DNA from: Acidobacteriota bacterium | GTDB taxonomy: Bacteria > Acidobacteriota > Vicinamibacteria > Vicinamibacterales > JACQTH01 | Assembly (NCBI GenBank): GCA_016178075.1 | Contig: JACOUA010000392.1 | Coordinates: 1 to 35,740, forward strand | Direction: 5' to 3' | DNA: 35,740 bases | Shown here: piece after piece, positions 7,069 through 14,006 of the stretch | How positions within the stretch are numbered: position 1 is the first letter of the stretch | Layout of the letters: each line of letters starts with the position of its first letter | Notes under the pieces: generated by a model | Database searches by the model: none | What the model saw: only the letters and a program-made list of their open reading frames with translations | What the model was told of the DNA's origin: nothing | Program-made: the position numbers and the translations under genes

Positions 7069-8918
7069 TTGCTGGAATCCACGTTGACGGTCAGGAAGCG
7101 GACGCCGGAGACGGCATGATCGGTGGCGACTTCCCACTCGCCGAGCGTGGCGCTGCGAAGTGGCACGAAGTTGCCGCCGTTCCGATCGCCTTCCAGGACC
7201 GAGAGGACCGAGGGCGGCAGCGACGACAGCAGCTCGCCGTTGATCACGGCTCCGGCGTCAGAGCTGAGGAGCTTGATGTACAGGCGGTTGTTCTTCCGCG
7301 ACTTGTTGAGCGCGCGAATCATGTTCGCCACGCCGCTCGGCTTGAGCGACTGCCGCACTTCGCGCTGCTCCCACTGCGCCAGGCGCGATCCGTCCGAGAC
7401 CATGATCGAGAGCGTGCCCGACACGTTTGCCGGGATGTCAATCGGCACCGTGTAGGTCACCCCCTCGCCGCGGTACGTGCGCACGAGGAGCTTCAGCGTC
7501 GCGGACCGCCCGGCGCGGGGCTTGACCGTGTCGAGCCAGACGCGCTCGATCGTCGCCGTCTTCGGCTGCTCGCTGGTCGCAATCGACAGCTTCAGGCCTT
7601 CCAGCTCGACCCGCTCGAAGTCGTTCGTCAGCAGGAACGCAATCGGACCGACGATATAGGTCGCGGCGCCGATCGACGGTGAATCGCCGCTGAAGATGTC
7701 TTCGAAGGCGATGGTGTCGTGCTTCTTCACCATCGCCTGACCCTTGACGGTGAAGGTCGCGGCGCCGAACTCGCGCTCGTACGATGTCAGGCTGTTCAGG
7801 ATGGACACATAGGTCAGCAGCGGCGTAAAGAGTTGGTCCTCCACCACCTTCAGGCTGAGCTCTTTTTTGACGCCCCTGGCGGTCTCGAGCGCGATGTCGA
7901 TCGGAATCAGCTTGGGACCCCCGCCGAGCCTTCCCGCGATGGTCGTCGATCGATCCTGTTGGAAGGTGCCGATCGTGTCCCCGGTCTCGGCGATCTTGAT
8001 CGACGAGAAGAGGCTGGGCAAGACGGTATGAATGTGCGCCCGCGTCATCGGGAACTGTGTCGGGCCGATGTTGTAGAACGGGTGACCGAAGGCGTACACG
8101 CGGTCGCCGTCCACGTGCGTGACCGTGCCGACGCCTCCGAGTGACAAGTCGCCGGTGATCAGGTTGACGCCGACCGCGTCGCCCGGCCGAAGCGGCTGCG
8201 GCGTCTCAGTGCGTGCCGTCACCACGGCGGCGCCGCCGGTGCCGGCCGGTTCGAAGCCGTACTCACGAAACGCGCTCGTCACGAGCCCGCCAACCTCCGG
8301 ATGGAACCCGCTCATCACGAGCGGCGTGGCGATCGGCCGAAGCATCGGGGCGATGACGCTGACGTCCTGAACCCCCACGGCCTGGACGTCGGTCGAACGC
8401 TCGGCAAACGGCTGCAGCCAGGAAAAACTCTGACGAAGCGCGGCGGAGAGGCCTTCACGGGTCACCGGCAACTCGAGTCGCGCGGCCTTGACGGGTGGAC
8501 GCGGGGTGTCGAGCGCGGCCAGCTCGATCATCTCGGCAATCGGCGTGATCCCGGCGATCGGCTCCTTGGAGAACGAGCCCAGCGAGTACGACACCGCGCC
8601 GATGAGGCGCCCGTCGATGTAGACCGGGCTCCCGCTCATCCCCGCGATGACACCGGACTGCGCCAGCGGGCCTCCCGAGAGTCGCGCCAGAACCAGCCCA
8701 CGCTTCGGGCCGATCACATTTCGCAGCACCCCCAGGATTTCCACCTGGAACTCTTCAATCCGGCTGCCGGTGAAGACCGTGTGCCCGACGCCTTTCATGC
8801 CGGGGCGGATCTCGTCGAGGGGCATCATCGGCGTCGACGCCAATGGCAGCGCTGTCAGGACGAACGTCGACAGAAGTGCCAGGAAGAAACGACCCGTCAA
8901 GCGAGTGCGCATGGACAT
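7065..8918 (-). CDS. Exported protein with SpoIVB-type peptidase S55 domain
   Basis: A 617-residue protein with an N-terminal signal sequence (FFLALLSTFVLTALPLA). The domain starts at about residue 33 with the pattern DEIRPGMKGVGHTVFTG, then SGGPLAQSGVIAGMSGSPVYIDG. GMSGSPV (residues 93-99) is the serine motif of the SpoIVB/S55 family, and IAGITPIAEM follows. Two candidate histidines are seen, in GVGHTVF and in YAFGHPFYNIGP; I cannot decide which is the base. SpoIVB acts in Firmicutes sporulation signalling, but no sporulation gene is near, so a general envelope role or a non-catalytic use is possible. It is first in an operon with the propeller gene. A second in-frame ATG lies at 8912. Confidence 0.85.
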   Translation of the reverse strand: MSMRTRLTGRFFLALLSTFVLTALPLASTPMMPLDEIRPGMKGVGHTVFTGSRIEEFQVEILGVLRNVIGPKRGLVLARLSGGPLAQSGVIAGMSGSPVYIDGRLIGAVSYSLGSFSKEPIAGITPIAEMIELAALDTPRPPVKAARLELPVTREGLSAALRQSFSWLQPFAERSTDVQAVGVQDVSVIAPMLRPIATPLVMSGFHPEVGGLVTSAFREYGFEPAGTGGAAVVTARTETPQPLRPGDAVGVNLITGDLSLGGVGTVTHVDGDRVYAFGHPFYNIGPTQFPMTRAHIHTVLPSLFSSIKIAETGDTIGTFQQDRSTTIAGRLGGGPKLIPIDIALETARGVKKELSLKVVEDQLFTPLLTYVSILNSLTSYEREFGAATFTVKGQAMVKKHDTIAFEDIFSGDSPSIGAATYIVGPIAFLLTNDFERVELEGLKLSIATSEQPKTATIERVWLDTVKPRAGRSATLKLLVRTYRGEGVTYTVPIDIPANVSGTLSIMVSDGSRLAQWEQREVRQSLKPSGVANMIRALNKSRKNNRLYIKLLSSDAGAVINGELLSSLPPSVLSVLEGDRNGGNFVPLRSATLGEWEVATDHAVSGVRFLTVNVDSSN

Positions 8919-8962
8919 TGATCAGCCAGGAAAGCCGCGTGAATCGACGAGAGACTCTCCCG

Positions 8963-8992
8963 ATTATAGCGGACGAACTGCTTATGGCTCAA
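8963..8992 (-). promoter_or_regulatory. Sigma-70-type promoter for the S55/propeller operon
   Basis: Read on the minus strand: TTGAGC (8992-8987), an 18-base spacer, then a perfect TATAAT (8968-8963). The predicted start is near 8956, giving a leader of about 37 bases before the ATG at 8918. It is back-to-back with the trp promoter that begins at 9013. Confidence 0.6.
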
Positions 8993-9012
8993 GGAGAAAT
9001 GGGCGATCAAGC

Positions 9013-9042
9013 TTGACAGTTCCACGCGCGGTCTGCTATCGT
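9013..9042 (+). promoter_or_regulatory. Promoter of the aroDE-trp-aroF-tyrA operon
   Basis: A perfect TTGACA at 9013-9018 is followed, after 18 bases, by TATCGT (9037-9042) with an upstream TGC that makes an extended -10. The predicted start lies near 9049-9057, so the leader peptide ATG (9057) or GTG (9054) would be almost or fully leaderless. No palindrome resembling a TrpR operator was seen. Confidence 0.55.
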
Positions 9043-9056
9043 TCGACCGGCTCGTG

Positions 9057-9170
9057 ATGATCGCTGACACGTTGACACTCGATTCACGGTCGTTTCGCCT
9101 GGGCGCGAGCAGCCTGACGCTCTCCGCGTGGTGGTGGTATCGGTCACCGCTGGAGAGGGATCCGGCCTAA
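9057..9170 (+). CDS. trpL: trp operon leader peptide (37 aa) with Trp-Trp-Trp-Tyr control codons
   Basis: A small ORF, ATG 9057 to TAA 9168-9170, encodes 37 residues with three consecutive UGG codons and one UAU at 9129-9140 (residues 25-28, WWWY). It lies between the promoter and a Rho-independent terminator upstream of the Trp biosynthesis genes, the layout of ribosome-mediated attenuation. There is no Shine-Dalgarno sequence, and a GTG at 9054 is an alternative start. If the predicted promoter is right the message is near-leaderless. The identification rests on the Trp run, the position and the mutually exclusive hairpins; expression is not shown. Confidence 0.85.
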   Translation: MIADTLTLDSRSFRLGASSLTLSAWWWYRSPLERDPA

Positions 9171-9204
9171 CCGAGATCCAGAGGGACTCCCTTAAAGCCT
9201 CTTC
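9120..9204 (+). promoter_or_regulatory. trp attenuator: alternative 1:2 and 2:3 RNA pairings
   Basis: Strand 1, CTCTCC (9120-9125), lies just before the Trp codons and can pair with strand 2, GGAGAG (9152-9157). The loop then contains the three UGG codons. The same strand 2 (GGAGAGG, 9152-9158) can instead pair with CCTCTTC (9198-9204), which is in the 5' arm of the terminator. A ribosome stalled at UGG would mask strand 1, favour 2:3 and prevent termination; with Trp abundant, the terminator forms. This is the classical logic, read by hand and not from energy calculation. Confidence 0.7.
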
Positions 9205-9235
9205 AGCCCGAAACGGTTGAAGAGGCTTTTTGCTT
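9194..9235 (+). terminator. Rho-independent attenuator terminator overlapping the aroDE ribosome site
   Basis: AAAGCCTCTTCA (9194-9205) pairs perfectly with TGAAGAGGCTTT (9218-9229), with an inner CCG/CGG extension in the loop, followed by TTTTGCTTTT. The only Shine-Dalgarno-like sequence before aroDE (GAAGAGG, 9219-9225) is within the 3' arm, so the hairpin could both stop transcription and hide the ribosome site. Confidence 0.85.
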
Positions 9236-9237
9236 TT

Positions 9238-10719
9238 ATGCGCATCTGCGTGACGGTGACGGCGGACCGGATGAGCGACCTGCGGAGGCGGCGCGACGAG
9301 GCGGCTCGCGCCGGCGCCGATCTCGTCGAGCTTCGCCTCGACGGCGTCGGCGACCTCGACGTGCCCGGGGCGCTCGAGGGGCGCACGGGCCCCGTGATCG
9401 TGGCTTGTCACCCCGCCTGGGAGGGGGGACGGTTCGGGGGATCGGAAGAGGAGCGGGTCCGGATACTGACGCAAGCGCTGGCGCTGGGCGCGGATCTGGT
9501 CGACATCGAGTGGCAGGCGGACCTTGCAAAGGTGCTCGACGCGCGCATGCTCGGTCGCGTGGTGCTGTCGCATCACACCTTCGACGGGCTGCCCGCGGAC
9601 CTGCGCGAGCGGGCGCTGGCGATGCAGGCGATCGGCGCGCGTGTGGTGAAGGTCGCGGTCACGCCCAGGAGTCTTCGGGATCTGTTGCGGCTTCGCCAGA
9701 GCGGCTGCGTGCTCGAAGACGGACGAAAAGTGCTGCTGGCGATGGGCGTCGTGGGATGGTCGACGCGGCTCCTTCCGTGGCGCTTCGGATCGGCGTGGAC
9801 GTATGCGGGCGGCGTCTCGGCGGTGGGACAGCTGTCCCCGTCCGAGATGGTCGAGGAATTCAGGTGTCGTGAGGTGACGCGGGATGCGGAGCTGTACGGG
9901 GTCGTCGGGTCACCCATCGCGCATTCGATGTCTCCGGTGATGCACAACGCGGCTTTCCGCGCGTTGAACCGCGACGCGATCTACGTGCCGCTCGAGAGCG
10001 GCGATGCGGATGATCTGCTGGAGTTCGCCAAAGAAATGCGTTTTGCCGGGCTCAGCGTTACCGCGCCCCTGAAGGTTCCGCTCTTCGAGCGGGCGGACCA
10101 GGTTGACGAGCTCAGCGAGGGGGTTGGCGCGTGCAACACGCTCAGATTCCGCGAGGGGCGCGTGGAAGCCACGAACACCGACGTGGCGGGGTTTCTCGCC
10201 CCGCTCGAGCGCCGAGGGATCCGACTCGAGGGTCTGCGGGCCGCGCTCGTCGGCGCCGGCGGCGCGTCCCGCGGAGTTGCCTTCGCGCTCGGCTCGCGCG
10301 GCGCGCGCGTCACGATCCACGCGCGGCGCCCGGAACAGGCACGTCAGACGGCGACGGCGACGGGCGCCTCGTGCGGTCCGTGGCCTCCCCAGTCGGGCAG
10401 TTGGGATCTGCTCGTGAACGCGACGCCTGTCGGCACGCTCCCTCGTTCCGAAGAGACGCCGTTCCTGGGTCCTTTTGAGGGGGCAATCGTGTACGACTTG
10501 GTCTACAACCCGCCGCGATCACGGCTGCTTCGGGAAGCCGCGGGCGCGGGGTGCCAGACGATTGACGGCCTCGAGATGCTCGTCGCGCAGGCCTGTCTGC
10601 AGCTCGAATGGTGGACGGGCGCGCGCGCGCCTGAAGCGGCAATGCGCGCCGCGGTGGAGCGGAAGCTCGACCTGAGAGCTGATGGCGCTGGGAGCCAAAA
10701 GCTGAGAGCTGAGAGCTGA
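9238..10719 (+). CDS. aroDE: Bifunctional 3-dehydroquinate dehydratase (type I) / shikimate dehydrogenase
   Basis: A cytosolic 493-residue fusion for shikimate pathway steps 3 and 4. Residues 1 to about 210 are a type I dehydroquinase: ELRLDG (31-36), His113 in SHHTF and Schiff-base Lys138 in VVKVAVTP. Residues from about 218 are shikimate dehydrogenase: GSPIAHSMSPVMHN, catalytic Lys279 in SVTAPLKVP (most relatives have NVTIPHK), ACNTL, Asp315 in NTDVAGF, and the NADP-binding GAGGASRG. The order matches the plant DHQ-SDH fusion. The start is ATG 9238, right after the attenuator U-tract; a TTG at 9217 lies inside the terminator and was rejected. The C-terminal tail from about residue 480 is encoded by family B repeat DNA. 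Confidence 0.93.
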   Translation: MRICVTVTADRMSDLRRRRDEAARAGADLVELRLDGVGDLDVPGALEGRTGPVIVACHPAWEGGRFGGSEEERVRILTQALALGADLVDIEWQADLAKVLDARMLGRVVLSHHTFDGLPADLRERALAMQAIGARVVKVAVTPRSLRDLLRLRQSGCVLEDGRKVLLAMGVVGWSTRLLPWRFGSAWTYAGGVSAVGQLSPSEMVEEFRCREVTRDAELYGVVGSPIAHSMSPVMHNAAFRALNRDAIYVPLESGDADDLLEFAKEMRFAGLSVTAPLKVPLFERADQVDELSEGVGACNTLRFREGRVEATNTDVAGFLAPLERRGIRLEGLRAALVGAGGASRGVAFALGSRGARVTIHARRPEQARQTATATGASCGPWPPQSGSWDLLVNATPVGTLPRSEETPFLGPFEGAIVYDLVYNPPRSRLLREAAGAGCQTIDGLEMLVAQACLQLEWWTGARAPEAAMRAAVERKLDLRADGAGSQKLRAES

Positions 10720-10724
10720 TAGCT
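10673..10724. repeat. Heptad repeat, family B (AGCTGAN), inside the end of aroDE
   Basis: Direct heptads TGAGAGC/TGATGGC and then AGCTGAGAGCTGAGAGCTGA (10700-10719) run through the last codons of aroDE and its stop (TGA 10717-10719), ending 4 bases before the trpE ATG. The repeat supplies the last few residues of the protein. No matching inverted arm is present in this copy. Confidence 0.7.
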
Positions 10725-10728
10725 TGTT

Positions 10729-12207
10729 ATGAAACAAACGACCTACGAGGAATTCGTCGAGCTCGCCAAGCGCGGGACGTTCGTCCCCGTGTGCAAAGAG
10801 CTCATGGCCGACCTGCTGACGCCGGTGTCGGCGTTCTTGAAGATCGCCGAGCACTCGGACTACGCGTTCCTGCTCGAAAGCGTGGAGGGCGGGGAACAGG
10901 TCGCGCGGTATTCGTTCCTGGGGAAGGATCCGTTCCTGATCCTCAGGGCACGGGACGGGAAGACCATCATCGACCGCGCCGGCCAGACGACGGAAGCCGA
11001 CGAGCCCTTCATCGCCGCATTGCGCCGACTCATGGCCGATTTCCGGTCCCCGTTCGTGCCAGGCCTGCCGCGCTTCACCGGCGGGGCCGTCGGCTACGTC
11101 GGCTATGACGCGGTTCCCTGGTTCGAGTCCGTGACCCTCCAGACGCCAGGCCCGGAGACGTCGAGCCCGACCGAGGATCTGGCCGGCTTCATGCTGTTCG
11201 ACACTGTCCTGGCCTTCGACCACGTTCAACACCGCATCCTGATCATCGCCAACGCCCGCATCTCGGCCGACGACGACCTGCAGGCGCTCTACCAGTTTGC
11301 GTGCGCGAAGATCCAGTTCCTCGAGCGGGAGCTCGACCGGGCGCTCTCGCACGCCGATGCGCCTTCCGCGCCGCCGCTCGAGGTCCGCTCCAATACGACG
11401 CGCGAGGCGTTCGAGCAGAAGGTCAGAACGGCCAAGGAGTACATCGCCGCCGGCGACATCTATCAGGTCGTGCTCTCGCAGCGGTTCGAAGCTGAGGTCG
11501 TCACGGAGCCCTTCACCGTCTATCGTGCGCTGCGTCACGTGAACCCGTCGCCGTACATGTTCTTCATCCGCATGGGCGATCTCTCCATGATCGGCGCCTC
11601 ACCCGAGATGCTCGTGCGCGTGGAAGGTCGGCGCATGGAGACCCATCCGATCGCCGGGACCCGGCCGCGTGGACACACGGAAGACGAGGATCAGCGGTTG
11701 GCCGACGAGCTGAAGGCAAACGAGAAGGAACGGGCCGAGCACGTCATGCTGGTCGATTTGGGTCGAAACGATCTGGGACGGGTCGGAGAGTATGGTTCGG
11801 TGCGGGTGCCGCAGTTCATGGCGCTCGAAAAGTACTCGCACGTCATGCACCTCGTCTCGATCGTCGAAGGGCGGCTGGCGGAGGGTCACGATCGTCTGGA
11901 CGCGCTGGCGGCGTGCTTTCCGGCCGGGACCGTGTCGGGTGCCCCCAAGGTGCGAGCGATGGAAATCATCGCGGAGCTCGAGCCGGCGCGCCGCGGCATC
12001 TACGCCGGGGCCGTCGGCTACCTCGACTTCGCCGGCAATCTCGACTGCTGCATCACCATCCGAACGATCGTGATGGTCAACGGTCGTGCGTACGTCCAGG
12101 CGGGCGCCGGCATCGTCGCCGACTCGAACCCGGCGGCGGAATACGAGGAGACGCGCGACAAGGCGCGCGCGCTGGTCCGCGCGCTCGAGCTGGCGCAAGG
12201 GGTTTAA
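10729..12207 (+). CDS. trpE: Anthranilate synthase component I
   Basis: The 492-residue large subunit converts chorismate to anthranilate with ammonia supplied by TrpG, the first committed step to tryptophan. The N-terminal domain has LLESVEGGEQVARYSFLG, the region that in TrpE binds inhibitory tryptophan. The chorismate-binding domain has PIAGTRPRG, NEKERAEHVMLVDLGRND and CFPAGTVSGAPKVRAMEII. The length is usual. ATG 10729 follows the family B repeat by 4 bases and lacks a clear ribosome site. It is separated from trpG by a repeat hairpin. Feedback inhibition by Trp is expected from the family motif. Confidence 0.96.
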   Translation: MKQTTYEEFVELAKRGTFVPVCKELMADLLTPVSAFLKIAEHSDYAFLLESVEGGEQVARYSFLGKDPFLILRARDGKTIIDRAGQTTEADEPFIAALRRLMADFRSPFVPGLPRFTGGAVGYVGYDAVPWFESVTLQTPGPETSSPTEDLAGFMLFDTVLAFDHVQHRILIIANARISADDDLQALYQFACAKIQFLERELDRALSHADAPSAPPLEVRSNTTREAFEQKVRTAKEYIAAGDIYQVVLSQRFEAEVVTEPFTVYRALRHVNPSPYMFFIRMGDLSMIGASPEMLVRVEGRRMETHPIAGTRPRGHTEDEDQRLADELKANEKERAEHVMLVDLGRNDLGRVGEYGSVRVPQFMALEKYSHVMHLVSIVEGRLAEGHDRLDALAACFPAGTVSGAPKVRAMEIIAELEPARRGIYAGAVGYLDFAGNLDCCITIRTIVMVNGRAYVQAGAGIVADSNPAAEYEETRDKARALVRALELAQGV

Positions 12208-12220
12208 GGACGGAAGTGTT

Positions 12221-12300
12221 CAGTTTTCAGTTATCAGTTCTCAGTCGTTGGCCGAACACTGGGGGCGAACTGAAAACTGATAACTGAGAACTGACAACTG
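12221..12300. repeat. Heptad inverted repeat, family A, copy 2, between trpE and trpG
   Basis: The left arm 12221-12245 (CAGTTTT, CAGTTAT, CAGTTCT units) and right arm 12268-12300 (the complement) flank a 22-base loop. Mismatches fall mostly at the variable sixth base. The right arm ends two bases before the trpG ATG, so trpG has no ordinary Shine-Dalgarno region. No U-tract follows, so read-through into trpG is expected. Confidence 0.85.
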
Positions 12301-12301
12301 A

Positions 12302-12868
12302 ATGGTCTTCGTCCTCGACAACTACGACTCGTTCACCTTCAACCTCGTCCAGTATCTGGGCGAGCTGGGGGTGGAGGTCCTCGTGCGCCGGAACGATCAG
12401 CTCACCGTCGACGACATCGTCGGGCTCCGTCCGGCCCGGATCGTGATCTCGCCCGGCCCCGGACGGCCGGAAGAGGCTGGCATCACGGTGGATCTCATTC
12501 GGCGCTGCGGCAGCGAGGTCCCGATTCTCGGTGTCTGCCTCGGGCATCAGGCCATCGGCTACGCCTTCGGCGGAAAGATCGTCAGGGCGCCGCGGCCGAT
12601 GCACGGCAAGACGTCCTCGATCGAGCACGATCGCCGCGGTGTGTTCACCGGTTTGTCGACGCCGTTCGTGGCGTCGCGGTATCACTCTCTGGTCGTGGCC
12701 GAGGAGGGGCTGCCGGAGGAGCTCGAAGTGGCCGCGCGAACGCGTGAGGACGGGATCATCATGGCACTGCGGCACCGGACGCTGCCGGTTCATGGCGTCC
12801 AGTTCCACCCGGAGTCGATCCTCACGTCGAACGGCCGGCAGATGCTGCGCAACTTTCTGGAGAGCTGA
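12302..12868 (+). CDS. trpG: Anthranilate synthase component II (glutamine amidotransferase)
   Basis: This 188-residue class I glutamine amidotransferase feeds ammonia to TrpE; by family analogy it may also serve 4-aminobenzoate synthesis. It begins DNYDSFTFNLVQYL, has the oxyanion segment SPGPGRPEEAG, nucleophile Cys79 in GVCLGHQ, and His169/Glu171 in QFHPES. The ATG follows directly on the family A hairpin, and the stop lies in a family B repeat. The spacing to trpD is 21 bases. Confidence 0.95.
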   Translation: MVFVLDNYDSFTFNLVQYLGELGVEVLVRRNDQLTVDDIVGLRPARIVISPGPGRPEEAGITVDLIRRCGSEVPILGVCLGHQAIGYAFGGKIVRAPRPMHGKTSSIEHDRRGVFTGLSTPFVASRYHSLVVAEEGLPEELEVAARTREDGIIMALRHRTLPVHGVQFHPESILTSNGRQMLRNFLES

Positions 12869-12887
12869 GCTGAGAGCTGATAGCTGT
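12860..12887. repeat. Heptad repeat, family B, across the trpG stop
   Basis: GAGAGCTGAGCTGAGAGCTG and the following ATAGCTG span the last codons of trpG (stop 12866-12868) and end two bases before the trpD ATG at 12890. It has the same unit and the same position relative to a start codon as the copy before trpE. No inverted partner arm is present. Confidence 0.65.
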
Positions 12888-12889
12888 AT

Positions 12890-13933
12890 ATGTTCACCCC
12901 CCTGCTCGAGAAGCTGACCCGCAGCCGCGATCTCACGACCGAGGAAGCGGCGGCCGCGATGACGGAAATCATGGAGGGCCGCGTGACCGCGGCCCAGATC
13001 GCCGGGTTCCTCGTCGGGCTGGCGATGAAAGGCGAGCGGCCGGACGAGGTCGTTGGCCTTGCCCGGACGATGAGGGAGCATGCGGTGAAGCTGTCGCGGC
13101 CCTATCCGGAAGCGTTCGACATGTGCGGGACCGGAGGCGATCGATCGGGCACCTTCAACATCTCGTCGGTGGCCTCCGTCGTGGTGGCTGCGGCGGGCGT
13201 CATGGTCGCGAAGCACGGAAATCGATCGGTGTCGAGCCGCTGTGGCAGCGCGGACCTTTTCGAGTCGCTCGGCGTAAAGACGAGCGCGTCGCCCGCGATC
13301 GTGGAGCGATGTCTGCGAGAGGCGGGGCTGGCGTTCCTGTTCGCCCCGACGTTTCATCCGTCCATGCGCCACGCGGCGCCGGTCAGGCGCGAGCTGGGGG
13401 TGCGGAGCGCCTTCAATCTGCTGGGACCGCTGACCAACCCGGTCGGGCCGCGACGACAGATCGTCGGGGTCCCGCGGCCCGAGTTTACGGAGCTTCTGGC
13501 GCGGGCGTTGGCGCTTCTAGGGTCCGAGCGGGCCTGGGTCGTGCACGGAGCGGACGGCATCGACGAGGTCTCGACGACCGGCTACACGAAGATCTCCGAA
13601 TGCCATGCCGGGACGGTCAACACCTTCTACGTTCATCCCTCGGAGTTCGGCGTGGGAAAGGCCTCTTCGCCGGATCTCCTGGGCGGCGACGCAGCGGCCA
13701 ATGCCGCGATCGCGCGTGAGGTGTTGAGCGGGGCGCGGGGACCGCGCCGCGACGTCGTGCTGCTGAACGCGGGGGCCGCGTTGTTCGTGGCGGGCCACTC
13801 GGCAACTGTCCGGGCCGGCATTGCGGCCGCGGAGCAGAGCATCGATTCCGGCCGGGCCACGCAGGTCCTGGCGCGGCTCGTGGTGGTTTCGCAGGAGCCC
13901 GAAGTCTCAGGTGCACTCAGTGGATCGGTGTGA
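12890..13933 (+). CDS. trpD: Anthranilate phosphoribosyltransferase
   Basis: A 347-residue enzyme that joins anthranilate to PRPP, step 2 of the Trp branch. The N-terminal helical domain (SRDLTTEEAAAAMTEIMEG) is followed by the PRPP-binding CGTGGDRSGTFNISS, KHGNRSVSSRCGSADL and FLFAPTFHPSMRHAAPVRRELG, then NLLGPLTNP. The length is usual for the family. It is not fused to TrpG, unlike in enterobacteria. ATG 12890 is preceded by repeat DNA and not by a ribosome site. Confidence 0.96.
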   Translation: MFTPLLEKLTRSRDLTTEEAAAAMTEIMEGRVTAAQIAGFLVGLAMKGERPDEVVGLARTMREHAVKLSRPYPEAFDMCGTGGDRSGTFNISSVASVVVAAAGVMVAKHGNRSVSSRCGSADLFESLGVKTSASPAIVERCLREAGLAFLFAPTFHPSMRHAAPVRRELGVRSAFNLLGPLTNPVGPRRQIVGVPRPEFTELLARALALLGSERAWVVHGADGIDEVSTTGYTKISECHAGTVNTFYVHPSEFGVGKASSPDLLGGDAAANAAIAREVLSGARGPRRDVVLLNAGAALFVAGHSATVRAGIAAAEQSIDSGRATQVLARLVVVSQEPEVSGALSGSV

Positions 13934-13969
13934 CGAATCAGCGCCGCGAGCGTGAGCGAGCGGTGGCAG

Positions 13970-13993
13970 GCGGTGGGGGTGGGGCCCCACCGC
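13970..13993 (+). other. GC-rich hairpin between trpD and trpC
   Basis: GCGGTGGGG (13970-13978) pairs perfectly with CCCCACCGC (13985-13993) around GTGGGG. It fills the longest internal spacer of the operon apart from the repeat spacers. It is followed by an A-rich AAAGTAAAAGAAG with no U-tract, so it is unlikely to be an intrinsic terminator. It may be a processing or stability element. Confidence 0.6.
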
Positions 13994-14006
13994 AAAGTAA
14001 AAGAAG

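Noticed and set aside
7069-7137. Longer N-terminus for the propeller protein
   Set aside because: It lies inside the S55 gene and places an Arg-rich stretch before the signal peptide; TTG 7068 fits better.
7065-8918. True sporulation protease SpoIVB
   Set aside because: Only the S55 domain is shared; the flanking regions, context and probable diderm host do not fit endospore signalling.
9217-9237. Upstream TTG start for aroDE
   Set aside because: It lies inside the attenuator terminator arm; ATG 9238 gives the normal dehydroquinase N-terminus.
12221-12300. CRISPR array
   Set aside because: The repeats are short heptads without spacers and form inverted arms; no cas genes are present.
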